Assembly: GCF_008704395.1 (NCBI RefSeq)
Contig: NZ_CP023695.1
Coordinates: 3,286,001 to 3,350,000 of the forward strand
DNA from: Streptomyces alboniger
GTDB taxonomy: Bacteria; Actinomycetota; Actinomycetes; Streptomycetales; Streptomycetaceae
DNA: 64,000 nucleotides
Reading direction: 5' to 3'
Both the position numbers and the translations under genes were made by a program. A model generated the notes under the pieces. The model was not told the DNA's origin. It did no database searches and saw only the letters and a list, made by a program, of their open reading frames with translations. Of this stretch, positions 9,881 to 19,399 are shown piece after piece (position 1 is the stretch's first letter; every line of letters begins with the position of its first letter).

Positions 9881-10783
9881 TCATCCGGGAGTGAGTACCT
9901 GCGCGCCCCGCGCCGGGGAGGTCGCCACCCGCGCCGTGCGGCACGTCCCCGAGGCCGTCAGCGCGTCGGCCACCTTGTGCGCGGACGCGGCGTCGGCCGT
10001 GAGGAACGCCGTCGTCGGCCCGGACCCGGAGACCAGCGCGGCCAGGGCGCCCGCCGCCGTGCCGGCCGCGAGGGTGTCGGCGAGGGAGGGGAAGAGGGAG
10101 AGGGCGGCGGGCTGGAGGTCGTTGGTGGCCGTCGCGGCGAGCGCCTCTGTGTCGCCCGTGCGCAGGGCTTCGAGGAGCGCGGGGGAAGCCTCGGGGGCGG
10201 GCGCGTCCGGGGTCAGCCGGTCGAACTCGCGGTACACGGCGGGCGTGGAGAGCCCGCCGTCGGCGACGGCGAACACCCAGTGGAAGGTGCCGCCGACCTC
10301 CAGCGGCTGAAGCTTCTCGCCGCGCCCCGTGCCGAGCGCGGCGCCGCCCACCAGGCTGAACGGCACATCGCTGCCCAACTCGGCGCAGATGTCGAGCAGT
10401 TCCTCGCGGGACGCCTGCGTCCCCCACAGCGCGTCGCACGCCACGAGCGCGCCCGCCCCGTCCGCGCTGCCGCCCGCCATGCCCCCGGCGACGGGGATGC
10501 CCTTGGCGATGTGGAGGTGGACGCGGGGCGGGATGCCGTACCGCGCGGCGAGCAGTTCGGCGGCGCGGGCGGCCAGGTTCGTACGGTCCAGGGGTACTTG
10601 ATCGGCTCCGGGCCCCTCGCAGGTCACCCGCAGCTCGTCGGCGGCCGTGACCGTGACCTCGTCGTAGAGGCCCACGGCGAGGAAGACATTGGCGAGGTCG
10701 TGGAAACCGTCGGAGCGGGCGGCGCCCACCGCGAGCTGGACGTTGACCTTCGCGGGGACCCGGACGGTCACGGTCGCGCTCAC
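9881..10783 (-). CDS. ispE: 4-diphosphocytidyl-2-C-methyl-D-erythritol kinase
   Basis: IspE phosphorylates the 2-hydroxyl of CDP-methylerythritol in the non-mevalonate isoprenoid pathway and is cytosolic. The 300-residue protein has the GHMP-kinase layout: an N-terminal APAK-like segment ([14 protein letters not shown]), the glycine-rich ATP loop [17 protein letters not shown] (about residues 95-112) and a C-terminal [12 protein letters not shown] motif. The GTG start at 10783 overlaps the stop of rsmA by four bases (GTGA), indicating translational coupling. The rsmA-ispE order is conserved in actinomycetes. Confidence 0.95.
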   Translation of the reverse strand: MSATVTVRVPAKVNVQLAVGAARSDGFHDLANVFLAVGLYDEVTVTAADELRVTCEGPGADQVPLDRTNLAARAAELLAARYGIPPRVHLHIAKGIPVAGGMAGGSADGAGALVACDALWGTQASREELLDICAELGSDVPFSLVGGAALGTGRGEKLQPLEVGGTFHWVFAVADGGLSTPAVYREFDRLTPDAPAPEASPALLEALRTGDTEALAATATNDLQPAALSLFPSLADTLAAGTAAGALAALVSGSGPTTAFLTADAASAHKVADALTASGTCRTARVATSPARGAQVLTPG

Positions 10784-11646
10784 GCGCCCGCCTCCTTGTG
10801 CTCCGCGATGCGGGCGAACTCCTCCACGGTCAGCGCCTCGCCGCGCGCCTGCGGCGAGACCCCGGCGGCGACCAGGGCGGCCTCCGCGGCGGCCGCGGAT
10901 CCCGCCCAGCCGGACAGGGCGGCCCGCAGCGTCTTCCTGCGCTGGGCGAAGGCGGCGTCGACGACGGCGAAGACCTCGCGCTTGGAGGCGCTGGTCTTCA
11001 CCGGCTCGGCGCGGCGCACCAGGGAGACGAGCCCGGAGTCGACGTTCGGAGCGGGCCAGAAGACGTTGCGGCCGATCGACCCGGCGCGCTTCACGTCCGC
11101 GTACCAGTTGGCCTTCACGGACGGGACTCCGTACACCTTCGAGCCGGGGGCGGCGGCGAGCCGGTCGGCGACCTCGGCCTGGACCATCACGAGCGTGCGC
11201 TCGATGGTCGGGAAGGTGTCGAGCATGTGCAGCAGGACGGGTACGGCGACGTTGTACGGGAGGTTCGCCACCAGCGCGGTCGGGGCGGGGCCCGGCAGCT
11301 CGCGCACGAGCATGGCGTCACTGTGCACCAGCGCGAAGGAGCCTGCCTTCTGCGGCAGGCGGGCCTCGATGGTCGCGGGCAGCGCGCCGGCGAGTACGTC
11401 GTCGATCTCGACGGCGGTGACGTGCGCGGCGGTCTCCAGCAGGGCCAGGGTCAGGGACCCGAGGCCGGGCCCGACCTCGACGACGACGTCGTCCGGGCCG
11501 ACCTCCGCGGTGCGGACGATGCGGCGGACGGTGTTGGCGTCGATGACGAAGTTCTGGCCGCGCTGCTTGGTGGGGCGTACGCCCAGGGCAGCGGCCAGTT
11601 CGCGGATGTCGGCGGGGCCGAGGAGGGCGCCGTGCTCAGTGCTCAC
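10780..11646 (-). CDS. rsmA: 16S rRNA (adenine1518/1519-N6)-dimethyltransferase
   Basis: This enzyme (also KsgA) dimethylates the two adjacent adenosines in the 3'-terminal loop of 16S rRNA using S-adenosylmethionine. The 288-residue protein shows the SAM-binding motif [18 protein letters not shown] and the catalytic [12 protein letters not shown] motif of adenine-N6 methylases. The GTG start at 11646 is preceded by a TAACCT box with a 6-nt spacer and no clear Shine-Dalgarno, suggesting a leaderless transcript. Its stop overlaps the ispE start. Confidence 0.95.
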   Translation of the reverse strand: MSTEHGALLGPADIRELAAALGVRPTKQRGQNFVIDANTVRRIVRTAEVGPDDVVVEVGPGLGSLTLALLETAAHVTAVEIDDVLAGALPATIEARLPQKAGSFALVHSDAMLVRELPGPAPTALVANLPYNVAVPVLLHMLDTFPTIERTLVMVQAEVADRLAAAPGSKVYGVPSVKANWYADVKRAGSIGRNVFWPAPNVDSGLVSLVRRAEPVKTSASKREVFAVVDAAFAQRRKTLRAALSGWAGSAAAAEAALVAAGVSPQARGEALTVEEFARIAEHKEAGA

Positions 11647-11652
11647 CGCACC

Positions 11653-11658
11653 AGGTTA
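11653..11658 (-). promoter_or_regulatory. Putative -10 box of rsmA (leaderless)
   Basis: TAACCT on the minus strand lies 6 nt before the GTG start and matches the TAnnnT consensus. Transcription would begin at or next to the start codon. Confidence 0.5.
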
Positions 11659-11776
11659 CGGTGCCTGGCCTGGCCCCTGGGCCTTGGGCGGAGGCTGCGT
11701 CTCGTTGTCGGCTGGCCGCCGGTGGGGGCTGGTCGCGCAGTTCCCCGCGCCCCTGACGGGGCAACGGTCGAGGTCG

Positions 11777-13138
11777 CTACCCGTGGAGGCGTCGCCCGCA
11801 ATGGGGCCAGGGGCTGGCCCCGCGCTGAACGTAGAGTTTTTTCGCTCGGAACGTCTGTTCCGAGGGCGACGCGTCCTGGGGGCGGCCCGAGCCGCCGAGG
11901 CCCTGCCAGGTCCGCGTGTCGAACTGGTAGAGGCCCCCGTACGTGCCCGACGCGTCGACCGCCCCCGGCCGTCCCCCCGACTCGCACTGCGCGAGCGAGC
12001 CCCAGTTGAGGCCGTCCGCCCCGGCCACCGACGACGGCATCTGTCTCGTGCCGACCTTCACGATCCGGTTCTGCGGCTCCCGCACCACCTCGGAGCCGAT
12101 CATCCGCGGCTTCTGCCTGACGCCGTTGACGGTCCGCAGCGCGTAGGTGACGCGCCGCGCGCCCTGCCGCCCGGCCTGCACCACGACCTCCGTACCCCGG
12201 AACAGCGTCGGGTCCTGCGTCCTCCTGACCTCGAAGGGGATCGCCTCCTCCCGCACCTCCCGGGAGCCGGTGATCCGCATGACGGTGACTGTCATCCCGT
12301 CGCGCGGAAAGCTGTCGGGATCCACCGACGTGGTGTCCTGCCCGCGCAGGGTGACCCCGGCCTCCGCGACGGCCTCCCCCACGGTCGCCGCGTTCGTACG
12401 GATGGTCCGCTCCCGGCCGTCCGCCATGATCGTGACGGTGCGTTCCGTGCGGACGGCGAGGTCGAGGCCGCCCCTGCCGATGCGGCGGCTGCGCGAGGCC
12501 GACAGGTGGGCGCCCTCCGCGCGCACCCCGAGCTGGCGCAGGGCGCCGTCGACGGTGCGTGCCGTCGTCCACACCTTGCGCCGCTCACCGTCGAGAGTGA
12601 GCCGTACGGGCCGCCCGTAGCGGACGGCGATCTCGTCGCCGCTGGCCAGTGCGGTGCCCGTCGCGGGCGCGACGATGTCGTGGGCGCCGACCGCGACGCC
12701 TTCGTCGGCGAGCAGCTCCCCGACGTCGTCGGCGAAGGTGTGCAGGGTGCGCGGCTCGCCGTCGACGCTGAGCCGCACGGCCTTGTCGTCGGCGACGAAC
12801 GCGGAGGTGCCGCCCGCGAGGAACGCGACGACGAGGGCCTGCGGAACCAGGCGGCGCAGCGCCTCGGCGGACCGCTCGGGGACTGCCTGCTCGTCGTCGG
12901 CGGCCGTCTTCCCGCGGCGAGCGGCCCGCCGCGCCTCGGCCCGCCCGCCGCCGGAGACAGCGGTCGCCTGCCGGGGGATGCCGCCCTCGGGCTCGACGTT
13001 CTCGTAGTTCTCGTAGTTCTCGTTGTTCTCGTTGTTCTCGTACACGTACGCCTGGTCGTACGGGACGGTCGGTGCGTACGCCGTCTCATACGGCGGCGCG
13101 TACGGCACTTCATACGTCTCGTACTGCGAATTGCTCAC
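11777..13138 (-). CDS. RpfB-like resuscitation-promoting factor (DUF348, G5, RPF domains)
   Basis: The 453-residue form starts at GTG 13138 with TGGAG nine bases upstream; a longer frame reaches 13201. A Tyr/Glu/Asn-rich N-terminal tail (about 1-55) leads to one hydrophobic segment (about 88-108), then three DUF348 repeats, a G5 domain and a C-terminal transglycosylase-like RPF domain. The RPF domain begins LNWGSLAQCESGG, where the glutamate is the expected catalytic acid, and a second Cys near the end can form the family disulfide. It should cleave peptidoglycan glycan strands outside the cell, acting in growth or spore germination. The long tail before the hydrophobic segment suggests membrane anchoring rather than simple secretion. 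Confidence 0.92.
   Translation of the reverse strand: MSNSQYETYEVPYAPPYETAYAPTVPYDQAYVYENNENNENYENYENVEPEGGIPRQATAVSGGGRAEARRAARRGKTAADDEQAVPERSAEALRRLVPQALVVAFLAGGTSAFVADDKAVRLSVDGEPRTLHTFADDVGELLADEGVAVGAHDIVAPATGTALASGDEIAVRYGRPVRLTLDGERRKVWTTARTVDGALRQLGVRAEGAHLSASRSRRIGRGGLDLAVRTERTVTIMADGRERTIRTNAATVGEAVAEAGVTLRGQDTTSVDPDSFPRDGMTVTVMRITGSREVREEAIPFEVRRTQDPTLFRGTEVVVQAGRQGARRVTYALRTVNGVRQKPRMIGSEVVREPQNRIVKVGTRQMPSSVAGADGLNWGSLAQCESGGRPGAVDASGTYGGLYQFDTRTWQGLGGSGRPQDASPSEQTFRAKKLYVQRGASPWPHCGRRLHG
12998..13042. repeat. 9-bp tandem repeat, five units
   Basis: Five units of GTTCTCGTA or GTTCTCGTT encode Tyr-Glu-Asn or Asn-Glu-Asn tripeptides in the N-terminal tail of the RpfB-like protein. 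The core GTTCTCG recurs in the repeat at 1808-1861. Confidence 0.92.
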
Positions 13139-13246
13139 GATGACGCTCCAGGGGTCCGGACCGGGCGGACAGAACCTAGCGGAGCTTTCGTCACTCTCCA
13201 AAGTCGAGCGACTACGTTGTGTCGTGGCGTTATCGGTTAGTAATCG

Positions 13247-14122
13247 TCAGTATCCGAAGGCGCGCGCGGTGTTCGAGGCGAGTGCCGTGGCCATCGCGTC
13301 CTCGTCGATTCCGCGGACCTCGGCCATGGCGCGCACTGTGACCGGAATGAGATACGGAGCGTTGGGCCGTCCGCGATAGGGGGCGGGCGTGAGGAAGGGC
13401 GCGTCCGTCTCGACGAGGACGAGGTCGAGCGGCGCGACGGCCAGGGCGTCCCGCAGCGGCTGCGCGTTCTTGAACGTGACGTTGCCCGCGAACGACATGA
13501 AGTAGCCGTGTTCCGCGCAGACCTGGGCCATCGCGGCGTCACCGGAGTAGCAGTGGAAGACGGTGCGCTCGGGGGCGCCCTCCTCCTTCAGGACGCGCAG
13601 CACGTCCTCGTGGGCCTCGCGGTCGTGGATGACGAGGGCCTTGCCGTGCCGCTTGGCGATCTCGATGTGGGCGCGGAAGGACCGCTCCTGGGCTGCCATG
13701 CCCTCCGGTCCGGTGCGGAAGTAGTCGAGGCCGGTCTCGCCGACGCCCTTGACGTGCTCCAGCGCGGCGAGCCGGTCGATCTCGGCGAGCGCCTCGTCGA
13801 GCGCGCCGTCGCCGCCCGCCTCGCGCGCGCCCTGCCGGGACCAGCCGTCGGGGTCGCCGAGCACGATGCGGGGCGCCTCGTTGGGGTGCAGGGCGACGGT
13901 GGCGTGGACCCGGTCGTGCTCGGCGGCGGTGCGCGCCGCCCACTGGGAGCCCCGGACGTCGCAGCCGACCTGGACAAGCGTCGTGACCCCCACCGAGGCC
14001 GCCTTGGCGAGGGCCTCCTCCACGGTGCCCGACTGCATGTCGAGGTGGGTGTGCGAGTCGGCGACCGCCACCTGGAGCGGTGCGGGCAGGGGCGGCGGCG
14101 CGTCGGAGTTCTTCGAAGGCAT
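13247..14122 (-). CDS. TatD-family metal-dependent DNase
   Basis: This 291-residue TIM-barrel hydrolase has the N-terminal metal motif DSHTHLD (about residues 19-25) and GVGETGLDYF around the fourth strand. HIEIAKRHGKALVIHDREAH and the final ETDAPFLTPAPYRG motif follow, all characteristic of TatD. Members are 3'-5' exonucleases or D-tyrosyl-tRNA deacylase-like metal hydrolases with housekeeping roles. The gene lies upstream of rpfB and rsmA, a common actinobacterial arrangement. The ATG at 14122 is preceded by TAGGAT with a 6-nt spacer, pointing to a leaderless mRNA. Confidence 0.93.
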   Translation of the reverse strand: MPSKNSDAPPPLPAPLQVAVADSHTHLDMQSGTVEEALAKAASVGVTTLVQVGCDVRGSQWAARTAAEHDRVHATVALHPNEAPRIVLGDPDGWSRQGAREAGGDGALDEALAEIDRLAALEHVKGVGETGLDYFRTGPEGMAAQERSFRAHIEIAKRHGKALVIHDREAHEDVLRVLKEEGAPERTVFHCYSGDAAMAQVCAEHGYFMSFAGNVTFKNAQPLRDALAVAPLDLVLVETDAPFLTPAPYRGRPNAPYLIPVTVRAMAEVRGIDEDAMATALASNTARAFGY

Positions 14123-14128
14123 GCTCCG

Positions 14129-14134
14129 ATCCTA
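14129..14134 (-). promoter_or_regulatory. Putative -10 box of the TatD gene (leaderless)
   Basis: TAGGAT on the minus strand lies 6 nt before the ATG at 14122. A GGAG in the spacer is too close to act as a ribosome site. Confidence 0.5.
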
Positions 14135-14168
14135 CGAAGCGGCGGCGCGCGCCGGATCGCCCGCGGTG

Positions 14169-14630
14169 TCAGCGCGCCTTGCGGTGCTGGAAGGGGTGCA
14201 GCAGATCGGACAGGTGCCAGTGGTGGCCCCGTCCGCCCGCCTCCGTCACCGGCACCGGCCCGGGTCCCGGCACCGTCACCGCCCCGGCTCCCCGGGCGCC
14301 GGCCTCGGTCGCGCCCGCAGAACCGGTCTCGCCACGCCCGGCCTCGTACTGGCGCCGCATCGTGTCGAGCACCGACGAGACCTGGCCCGCGCGCATGATC
14401 CGCACGACGTGGCCGCCGCAGTTCAGGCAGGTGGGGCGGGAGAGCGGGGAGGGCACGTGATGGCCGTCCGCCCGGTACACCACGTATTCCTGGCCGCCGG
14501 CGTCCACGTGATGCTCGATCTCGTACGACTGTTCCCAGCCGTGCCCGCAGCGCATGCAGGCGAACGCGTAGGACTCGTGAACCACATTCAGTGCCGTGCG
14601 GGGGTGACCGGTGTCCGCGATCTCACTCAT
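14169..14630 (-). CDS. Hypothetical protein with a four-cysteine zinc-ribbon-like core
   Basis: This 153-residue soluble protein starts at ATG 14630 behind GAGGAGC. Residues about 24-27 (CMRC) and 69-72 (CLNC) form two CxxC pairs about 40 residues apart, a likely zinc site. A Gly/Ala/Pro-rich linker and a His-rich C-terminus (HHWHLSDLLHPFQHRKAR) follow. I do not recognise a named family. It sits between rsmI and the TatD gene on the same strand; RNA or DNA binding is possible but unproven. Confidence 0.75.
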   Translation of the reverse strand: MSEIADTGHPRTALNVVHESYAFACMRCGHGWEQSYEIEHHVDAGGQEYVVYRADGHHVPSPLSRPTCLNCGGHVVRIMRAGQVSSVLDTMRRQYEAGRGETGSAGATEAGARGAGAVTVPGPGPVPVTEAGGRGHHWHLSDLLHPFQHRKAR

Positions 14631-14783
14631 GCCGCTGCTCCTCTTGTCCGAGGGACGGGCACTGCCGTCCCTTCGACCAGTGGACGCCTTTCCCGGAGCG
14701 AGCGCATCAGACCTGTCGAGCGTTGGAGCCGATTTGGCCTTTCCTTAGGAAAGAGGCCTGGCGCGCGGCCCGCGCTTTGCCTT

Positions 14784-15680
14784 TCACGATAGTCCTTTGC
14801 CCTCCGATGGGCCGCTTCGATCCGCGTTCTTTGCCGCGACGACGGCATCGAACACCTCGCGCTTGGGAAGGCCCGCCTCGGCGGCGACCGCGGCGATCGC
14901 CTCCTTGCGCCGCTCCCCCGCCTCCTCGCGCACCCGCACCCTGCGCACCAGCTCCGCGGGGCCGAGGTCGTCCGCGCTCTTCTCGGGGGCGCCCTCGATG
15001 ACGACGGTGATCTCGCCGCGCACGCCGTCGGCGGCCCACTCGGCGAGGTCCTTCAGCGAACCGCGCTTGACCTCCTCGTACGTCTTGGTCAGCTCGCGGC
15101 AGACCGCGGCCCTGCGCTCATCGCCGAACGCCTCGGCCATCGCGGCGAGCGTGTCGTCGATGCGGTGCGGGGCCTCGAAGTAGACGAGCGTCCTGCGGTC
15201 CTCGGCGACCTCCTTGAGGCGCGAGAGCCGCTCGCCCGCCTTGCGCGGCAGGAAGCCCTCGAAGCAGAACCGGTCGACCGGCAGGCCCGACAGGGCGAGC
15301 GCGGTGAGCACGGCGGACGGGCCCGGCACGGCGGTCACCTTGATGTCCCGCTCCACGGCGGCCGCGACCAGGCGGTAGCCGGGGTCGGAGACCGACGGCA
15401 TCCCCGCGTCCGTCACGAGCAGGACGCGCGCGCCGCCCGCCAGCGCCTCGACCAGCTCGGGCGTGCGGGCCGATTCGTTGCCCTCGAAGTAGGAGACGAC
15501 ACGGCCGCCGACCTGCACCCCGAGCGCCTGGGTGAGCCTGCGCAGGCGCCGCGTGTCCTCGGCGGCGACCACGTCGGCGGACGCCAGCTCGGCGGCGAGG
15601 CGCGGCGGCGCGTCGGCGACGTCGCCGATGGGGGTGCCTGCCAACACGAGGGTTCCGGGGGAATCTGCGCTTCCTGTCAC
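14784..15680 (-). CDS. rsmI: 16S rRNA (cytidine1402-2'-O)-methyltransferase
   Basis: RsmI methylates the ribose of C1402 in the ribosomal P-site using S-adenosylmethionine. The 298-residue protein has the tetrapyrrole-methylase fold. Diagnostic stretches are LVLAGTPIGDVADAPPR, ADVVAAEDTRRLRRL, VLLVTDAGMPSVSDPGYRLV and VTAVPGPSAVLTALALSGLP. The start is GTG at 15680; it is divergent from pmt, with 62 bp between the two start codons. A weak TAnnnT-like box (GAGGAT) lies 6 nt upstream. Confidence 0.95.
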   Translation of the reverse strand: MTGSADSPGTLVLAGTPIGDVADAPPRLAAELASADVVAAEDTRRLRRLTQALGVQVGGRVVSYFEGNESARTPELVEALAGGARVLLVTDAGMPSVSDPGYRLVAAAVERDIKVTAVPGPSAVLTALALSGLPVDRFCFEGFLPRKAGERLSRLKEVAEDRRTLVYFEAPHRIDDTLAAMAEAFGDERRAAVCRELTKTYEEVKRGSLKDLAEWAADGVRGEITVVIEGAPEKSADDLGPAELVRRVRVREEAGERRKEAIAAVAAEAGLPKREVFDAVVAAKNADRSGPSEGKGLS

Positions 15681-15730
15681 GGATCCATCCTCGCAGGGCC
15701 GACGGGCGGGACTCGCACAGTCTGGTTCCC

Positions 15731-15736
15731 TACGAT
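15731..15736 (+). promoter_or_regulatory. Putative -10 box of pmt (leaderless)
   Basis: TACGAT lies 6 nt before the GTG at 15743, and no Shine-Dalgarno is present in the spacer. Confidence 0.5.
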
Positions 15737-15742
15737 GGCGCG

Positions 15743-17482
15743 GTGACCAGTACCGCGCCTTCCCCGGACACCCGCGAGAGCCAGGCGGCCGAGGGGCAGC
15801 AGCCCTCCTGGCAGCGGCGGCTGCGCCGATTCGGCTACGTGGCGCGGCCCAGAGAGGACGTCACGGCGCGGCTGGTACCCCCGTACACGCGGCCGAGCCC
15901 CCGCCTGTGGACGACGCTCGGGCTGTCCAGGGCGGACGCCGACCTGGTGGTGCGCTGGTCGGCGTGGGCCGGACCGCTGCTGATCACACTGGTCGCCGGG
16001 GTGATGCGGTTCTGGAACCTCGGCAGTCCGAGGGACGTGATATTCGACGAGACGTACTACGCGAAGGACGCCTGGGGGCTCATCCACCGCGGCTACGAGG
16101 TCAACTGGCCGGACAAGATCAACGACGACGTGCTGCGGCAGGGCAGCGACATCGCGCTCCCGCACGACGCGGCGTACGTGGTGCACCCCCCGGTCGGCAA
16201 GTACGTGATCGGCCTCGGCGAGTGGCTGTTCGGCTTCAATCCGTTCGGCTGGCGGTTCATGACGGCGGTGCTCGGCACGCTGTCGGTCCTGATGCTGTGC
16301 CGGATCGGGCGGCGGCTGTTCCGCTCCACGTTCCTCGGCTGTCTGGCGGGCGCGCTGCTCGCCATGGACGGCCTGCACTTCGTGATGAGCCGCACGGCGC
16401 TGCTCGACCAGGTCCTGATGTTCTTCGTGCTCGCGGCCTTCGGCTGCTTCCTCATCGACCGGGACAGGGCGAGGGAGAGACTCGCGGCCGCCCTCCCGGC
16501 CGACGAGGACGGTCTCGTACGCCCCGACCCGTACATCGCCGAGACGGTCCGCCTGGGGTGGCGGCCCTGGCGCTGGGCGGCCGGTCTCTGCCTGGGGCTC
16601 GCCTTCGGCACCAAGTGGAACGGCCTGTACGTCATGGTCTTCCTCTGTCTGATGACCGTGTTCTGGGACGTCGGCGCGCGCCGCGTCGCCGGGGCGGTGC
16701 GGCCCTACCGCGCGGTCCTGCGGCGGGACGTGCTCCCGGCGTTCGTGTCCACGGTCCCGGTGGCCCTCGCCACGTACGTCGTCTCGTGGCTCGGCTGGAT
16801 CCTCTCCCCGGCGGACGGCTCCGGCGGCTACTACCGCGACTGGGCTGCGACGCAGGGCCGGGGCGGCAGCTGGACGTGGCTGCCGGACTGGGTGCGCAGC
16901 CTGTGGCACTACGAACACGCGGTCTACGAGTTCCACGTGGGCCTCTCCTCGCCGCACACCTACCAGTCCAACCCCTGGAGCTGGATCGTCGACGGCCGCC
17001 CCGTCTCGTACTTCTACGAGTCGCCGCGGCCCGGCAAGCACGGCTGCCCCGCCGACACCACCGAGAAGTGCGCCCGCGAGGTCCTCGCGCTCGGCACCCC
17101 GCTGCTGTGGTGGGTCGGCGCGTGCGCGCTGCTGTACATCCTGTGGCGGTGGGGGCTGCGGCGCGACTGGCGGGCGGGCGCGATCCTGTGCGGGGTGCTC
17201 GCGGGCTATCTGCCCTGGTTCTTCTACCAGGAGCGGACGATCTTCTACTTCTACGCGGTCGTCTTCGTGCCGTTCCTGTGTCTCGCGGTGGCGATGCTGA
17301 TCGGCGCGATCCTGGGGCCGCCGGGATCCGGCGAGCGGCGCCGGGTGGCGGGTGCCGCGGCGTCGGGAGTCGTCGTTCTGCTCATCTTCTGGAATTTCAT
17401 CTACTTCTGGCCGATCTACACCGGCACCGCGATCCCGATCGATTCCTGGCGATCCCGAATGTGGCTGGATACGTGGGTGTAA
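15743..17482 (+). CDS. pmt: Dolichyl-phosphate-mannose--protein O-mannosyltransferase
   Basis: Pmt transfers mannose from polyprenyl phosphate mannose to Ser/Thr of exported proteins on the outer face of the membrane. The 579-residue polytopic protein has a cytoplasmic N-terminus of about 70 residues. The first external loop has the catalytic acidic pair (IFDETYYAKDAW), and about ten further hydrophobic segments end in WPIYTGTAIP. In Streptomyces, Pmt glycosylates lipoproteins and the phage phiC31 receptor, and mutants are hypersensitive to wall antibiotics (established in S. coelicolor). Two penicillin-binding proteins follow immediately downstream. The GTG start is probably leaderless. Confidence 0.95.
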   Translation: MTSTAPSPDTRESQAAEGQQPSWQRRLRRFGYVARPREDVTARLVPPYTRPSPRLWTTLGLSRADADLVVRWSAWAGPLLITLVAGVMRFWNLGSPRDVIFDETYYAKDAWGLIHRGYEVNWPDKINDDVLRQGSDIALPHDAAYVVHPPVGKYVIGLGEWLFGFNPFGWRFMTAVLGTLSVLMLCRIGRRLFRSTFLGCLAGALLAMDGLHFVMSRTALLDQVLMFFVLAAFGCFLIDRDRARERLAAALPADEDGLVRPDPYIAETVRLGWRPWRWAAGLCLGLAFGTKWNGLYVMVFLCLMTVFWDVGARRVAGAVRPYRAVLRRDVLPAFVSTVPVALATYVVSWLGWILSPADGSGGYYRDWAATQGRGGSWTWLPDWVRSLWHYEHAVYEFHVGLSSPHTYQSNPWSWIVDGRPVSYFYESPRPGKHGCPADTTEKCAREVLALGTPLLWWVGACALLYILWRWGLRRDWRAGAILCGVLAGYLPWFFYQERTIFYFYAVVFVPFLCLAVAMLIGAILGPPGSGERRRVAGAAASGVVVLLIFWNFIYFWPIYTGTAIPIDSWRSRMWLDTWV

Positions 17483-17608
17483 TGGGCCGCGTATCGGACA
17501 CCTTCGGATAACGGCCGTCCCGGATTTCCCTTCCCCCCCATAAGGTGCCGGACGGACAGCCTTTCCGGACATCTCCTTCGGACAGGCTCCTGGGGAGGGG
17601 AGCGCATC

Positions 17609-19255
17609 GTGCGCAGGGGAGTAAAGGCCGCTCTGGTCGGCGGGGTCTTCACCGCCATGGTGGGGGGCGCCGGTTTTGGCGCGTACACCTTGGTGAACGG
17701 CGTGAACGGCGTGAGCGGGGGCGGCGGTTCGTCCGGGGCGGATCCGGCCGCCGTGAAGACGGGGCCGCCCAGCGGTGACGAGGTCCGCGAGACGGCGCGG
17801 AAGTTCCTCGCGGCGTGGGCCGAGGGCGACGCCGGGCAGGCGGCCGCGTACACGAACGACGCCACGACGGCCTCGTCCGCCCTGACCGGCTACCGGAAGG
17901 ACGCGCACCTGACGAAGGTGAAGCTCACCCCGCGGCGGGCGTCCGGCACGCGCGTGCCGTTCGACGTGTCGGCCACGGTGTCGTACAAGGGCAGGAGCAA
18001 GCCCTTCGCGTACGACTCCGCACTCACCGTCGTCCGGGGCCGGACCACCGGCCGCCCGCTCGTCGACTGGTCGTCGGCCGTCCTGCACCCCTCGCTGGAG
18101 AAGGGCGACACCCTGGTGACGGGCGAGGCCGCTGCGCCGCCCATCCGGGCGGTAGACCGCGCGGGCGTCGTCCTGCGCGAGAAGGAGTACCCCTCGCTCG
18201 GCCCGGTCCTCGGCCAGCTGCGGAAGAAGTACGGGCGAAGCGCGGGCGGCAGGGCGGGCGTGGAGCTGTACGTCAGGCACGCCGACGAGGAGGCGGGGAC
18301 ACACGCGCTGCTCACCCTCGCCAAGGGCAGGCCGGGCAAGCTGCGTACGACACTCAGCGCGGCCGTGCAGAAGGCGGCCGAGCGGGCGGTCCTGCGGTAC
18401 GACGACTCCTCGGTGGTGGCGGTGAAGCCGAGCACCGGCGAGGTGCTCGCGGTCGCCAACAACCGCACGGACTCCTGGAACGCGGCGTTCCTCGGCAAGG
18501 TGGCGCCCGGCTCGACGATGAAGATCGTCACGGCGGCGATGCTCATCGACAAGGGGGTCACCAAGGCGGGCGGGGCCGCGCCCTGCCCGGCCACCGCGAC
18601 CTGGCAGAGCCAGACCTTCCACAACCTGAAGGGCATGGCGCCGAACGAGTCGGCGACGTTCTCGGAGAGCTTCGCGCGCTCCTGCAACACCGCGTTCGTG
18701 AAGCTCGTCGACGAGGAAGGCCTCACGGACGCCTCCCTCACCGAGGAGGCGCGAAACGGCTTCGGCCTCGGCCGTAACGACTGGAAGGTCGGCATCCCCT
18801 CCTTCGACGGCTCCGTCCCCGCCTCCGCGGGCCCCGACCGCGCGGCCAACGCCATCGGCCAGGGCCAGGTCCAGATGAGCCCGCTGAACATGGCGTCGGT
18901 CACCGCGACCGCGATGACCGGCACCTTCCGGCAGCCGGTGATCGTGCCGAGGTCGCTCGACGACCGTGAACTGGCCACCGCCCGCGGCCTGCCCGCCGCC
19001 ACCGTCACGCAGCTGCGCCGGATGATGCGCCGCACGGCGGTCAGCGGCACCGGGGCGCGGACCATGGCGAGCCTGACCGGGGACATCGGCGCGAAGACCG
19101 GCTCGGCGGAGGTGGACGGCCAAAAGACGTCCGACAGTTGGTTCACCGGCTACCGGGGCGATGTGGCGGCCGCCGCGATGACGCAGCGGGGCGGGCACGG
19201 CGGAGACGCGGCGGGGCCGATCGTCGCGGACGTCCTGCGGGCGGACACCCCCTAG
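17609..19255 (+). CDS. Class B penicillin-binding protein with NTF2-like domain (first of tandem pair)
   Basis: This 548-residue protein starts at GTG 17609 behind GGGGAGGGGAG. It has an N-terminal anchor (about 6-28), a Gly/Ser linker, an NTF2-like domain (about 52-160) and a transpeptidase domain. All three active-site motifs are present: STMK (Ser302), SCN (358-360) and KTGS (496-499). No transglycosylase domain is present, so it cross-links peptidoglycan as a class B enzyme or acts in development. It follows pmt and precedes a paralogue. A TAAGGT box at 17540-17545 may be its -10 element. Confidence 0.93.
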   Translation: MRRGVKAALVGGVFTAMVGGAGFGAYTLVNGVNGVSGGGGSSGADPAAVKTGPPSGDEVRETARKFLAAWAEGDAGQAAAYTNDATTASSALTGYRKDAHLTKVKLTPRRASGTRVPFDVSATVSYKGRSKPFAYDSALTVVRGRTTGRPLVDWSSAVLHPSLEKGDTLVTGEAAAPPIRAVDRAGVVLREKEYPSLGPVLGQLRKKYGRSAGGRAGVELYVRHADEEAGTHALLTLAKGRPGKLRTTLSAAVQKAAERAVLRYDDSSVVAVKPSTGEVLAVANNRTDSWNAAFLGKVAPGSTMKIVTAAMLIDKGVTKAGGAAPCPATATWQSQTFHNLKGMAPNESATFSESFARSCNTAFVKLVDEEGLTDASLTEEARNGFGLGRNDWKVGIPSFDGSVPASAGPDRAANAIGQGQVQMSPLNMASVTATAMTGTFRQPVIVPRSLDDRELATARGLPAATVTQLRRMMRRTAVSGTGARTMASLTGDIGAKTGSAEVDGQKTSDSWFTGYRGDVAAAAMTQRGGHGGDAAGPIVADVLRADTP

Positions 19256-19399
19256 CGGGGCCGCAGGGTAGGGGGTCCGCCTGACGGGCGTCCGGCCGGG
19301 CGGCAAAGTGGTCGAGGGCTTCTTCGTACGCCTCTAAGGTGGCCTTCCGGTGAGGAACCGGTGAGGAGCATGGGGGCTCCGGGGAACTGCGGAGGGTTT

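Noticed and set aside
9977..13240. Long plus-strand frame over ispE, rsmA and the RpfB-like gene
   Set aside because: The opposite-strand genes have clear motifs; this frame has none and arises from GC3 bias.
13139..13246. c-di-AMP (ydaO) riboswitch upstream of the RpfB-like gene
   Set aside because: Such elements precede some Streptomyces wall-lysis genes, but only about 108 bp are available and the conserved segments are not visible.
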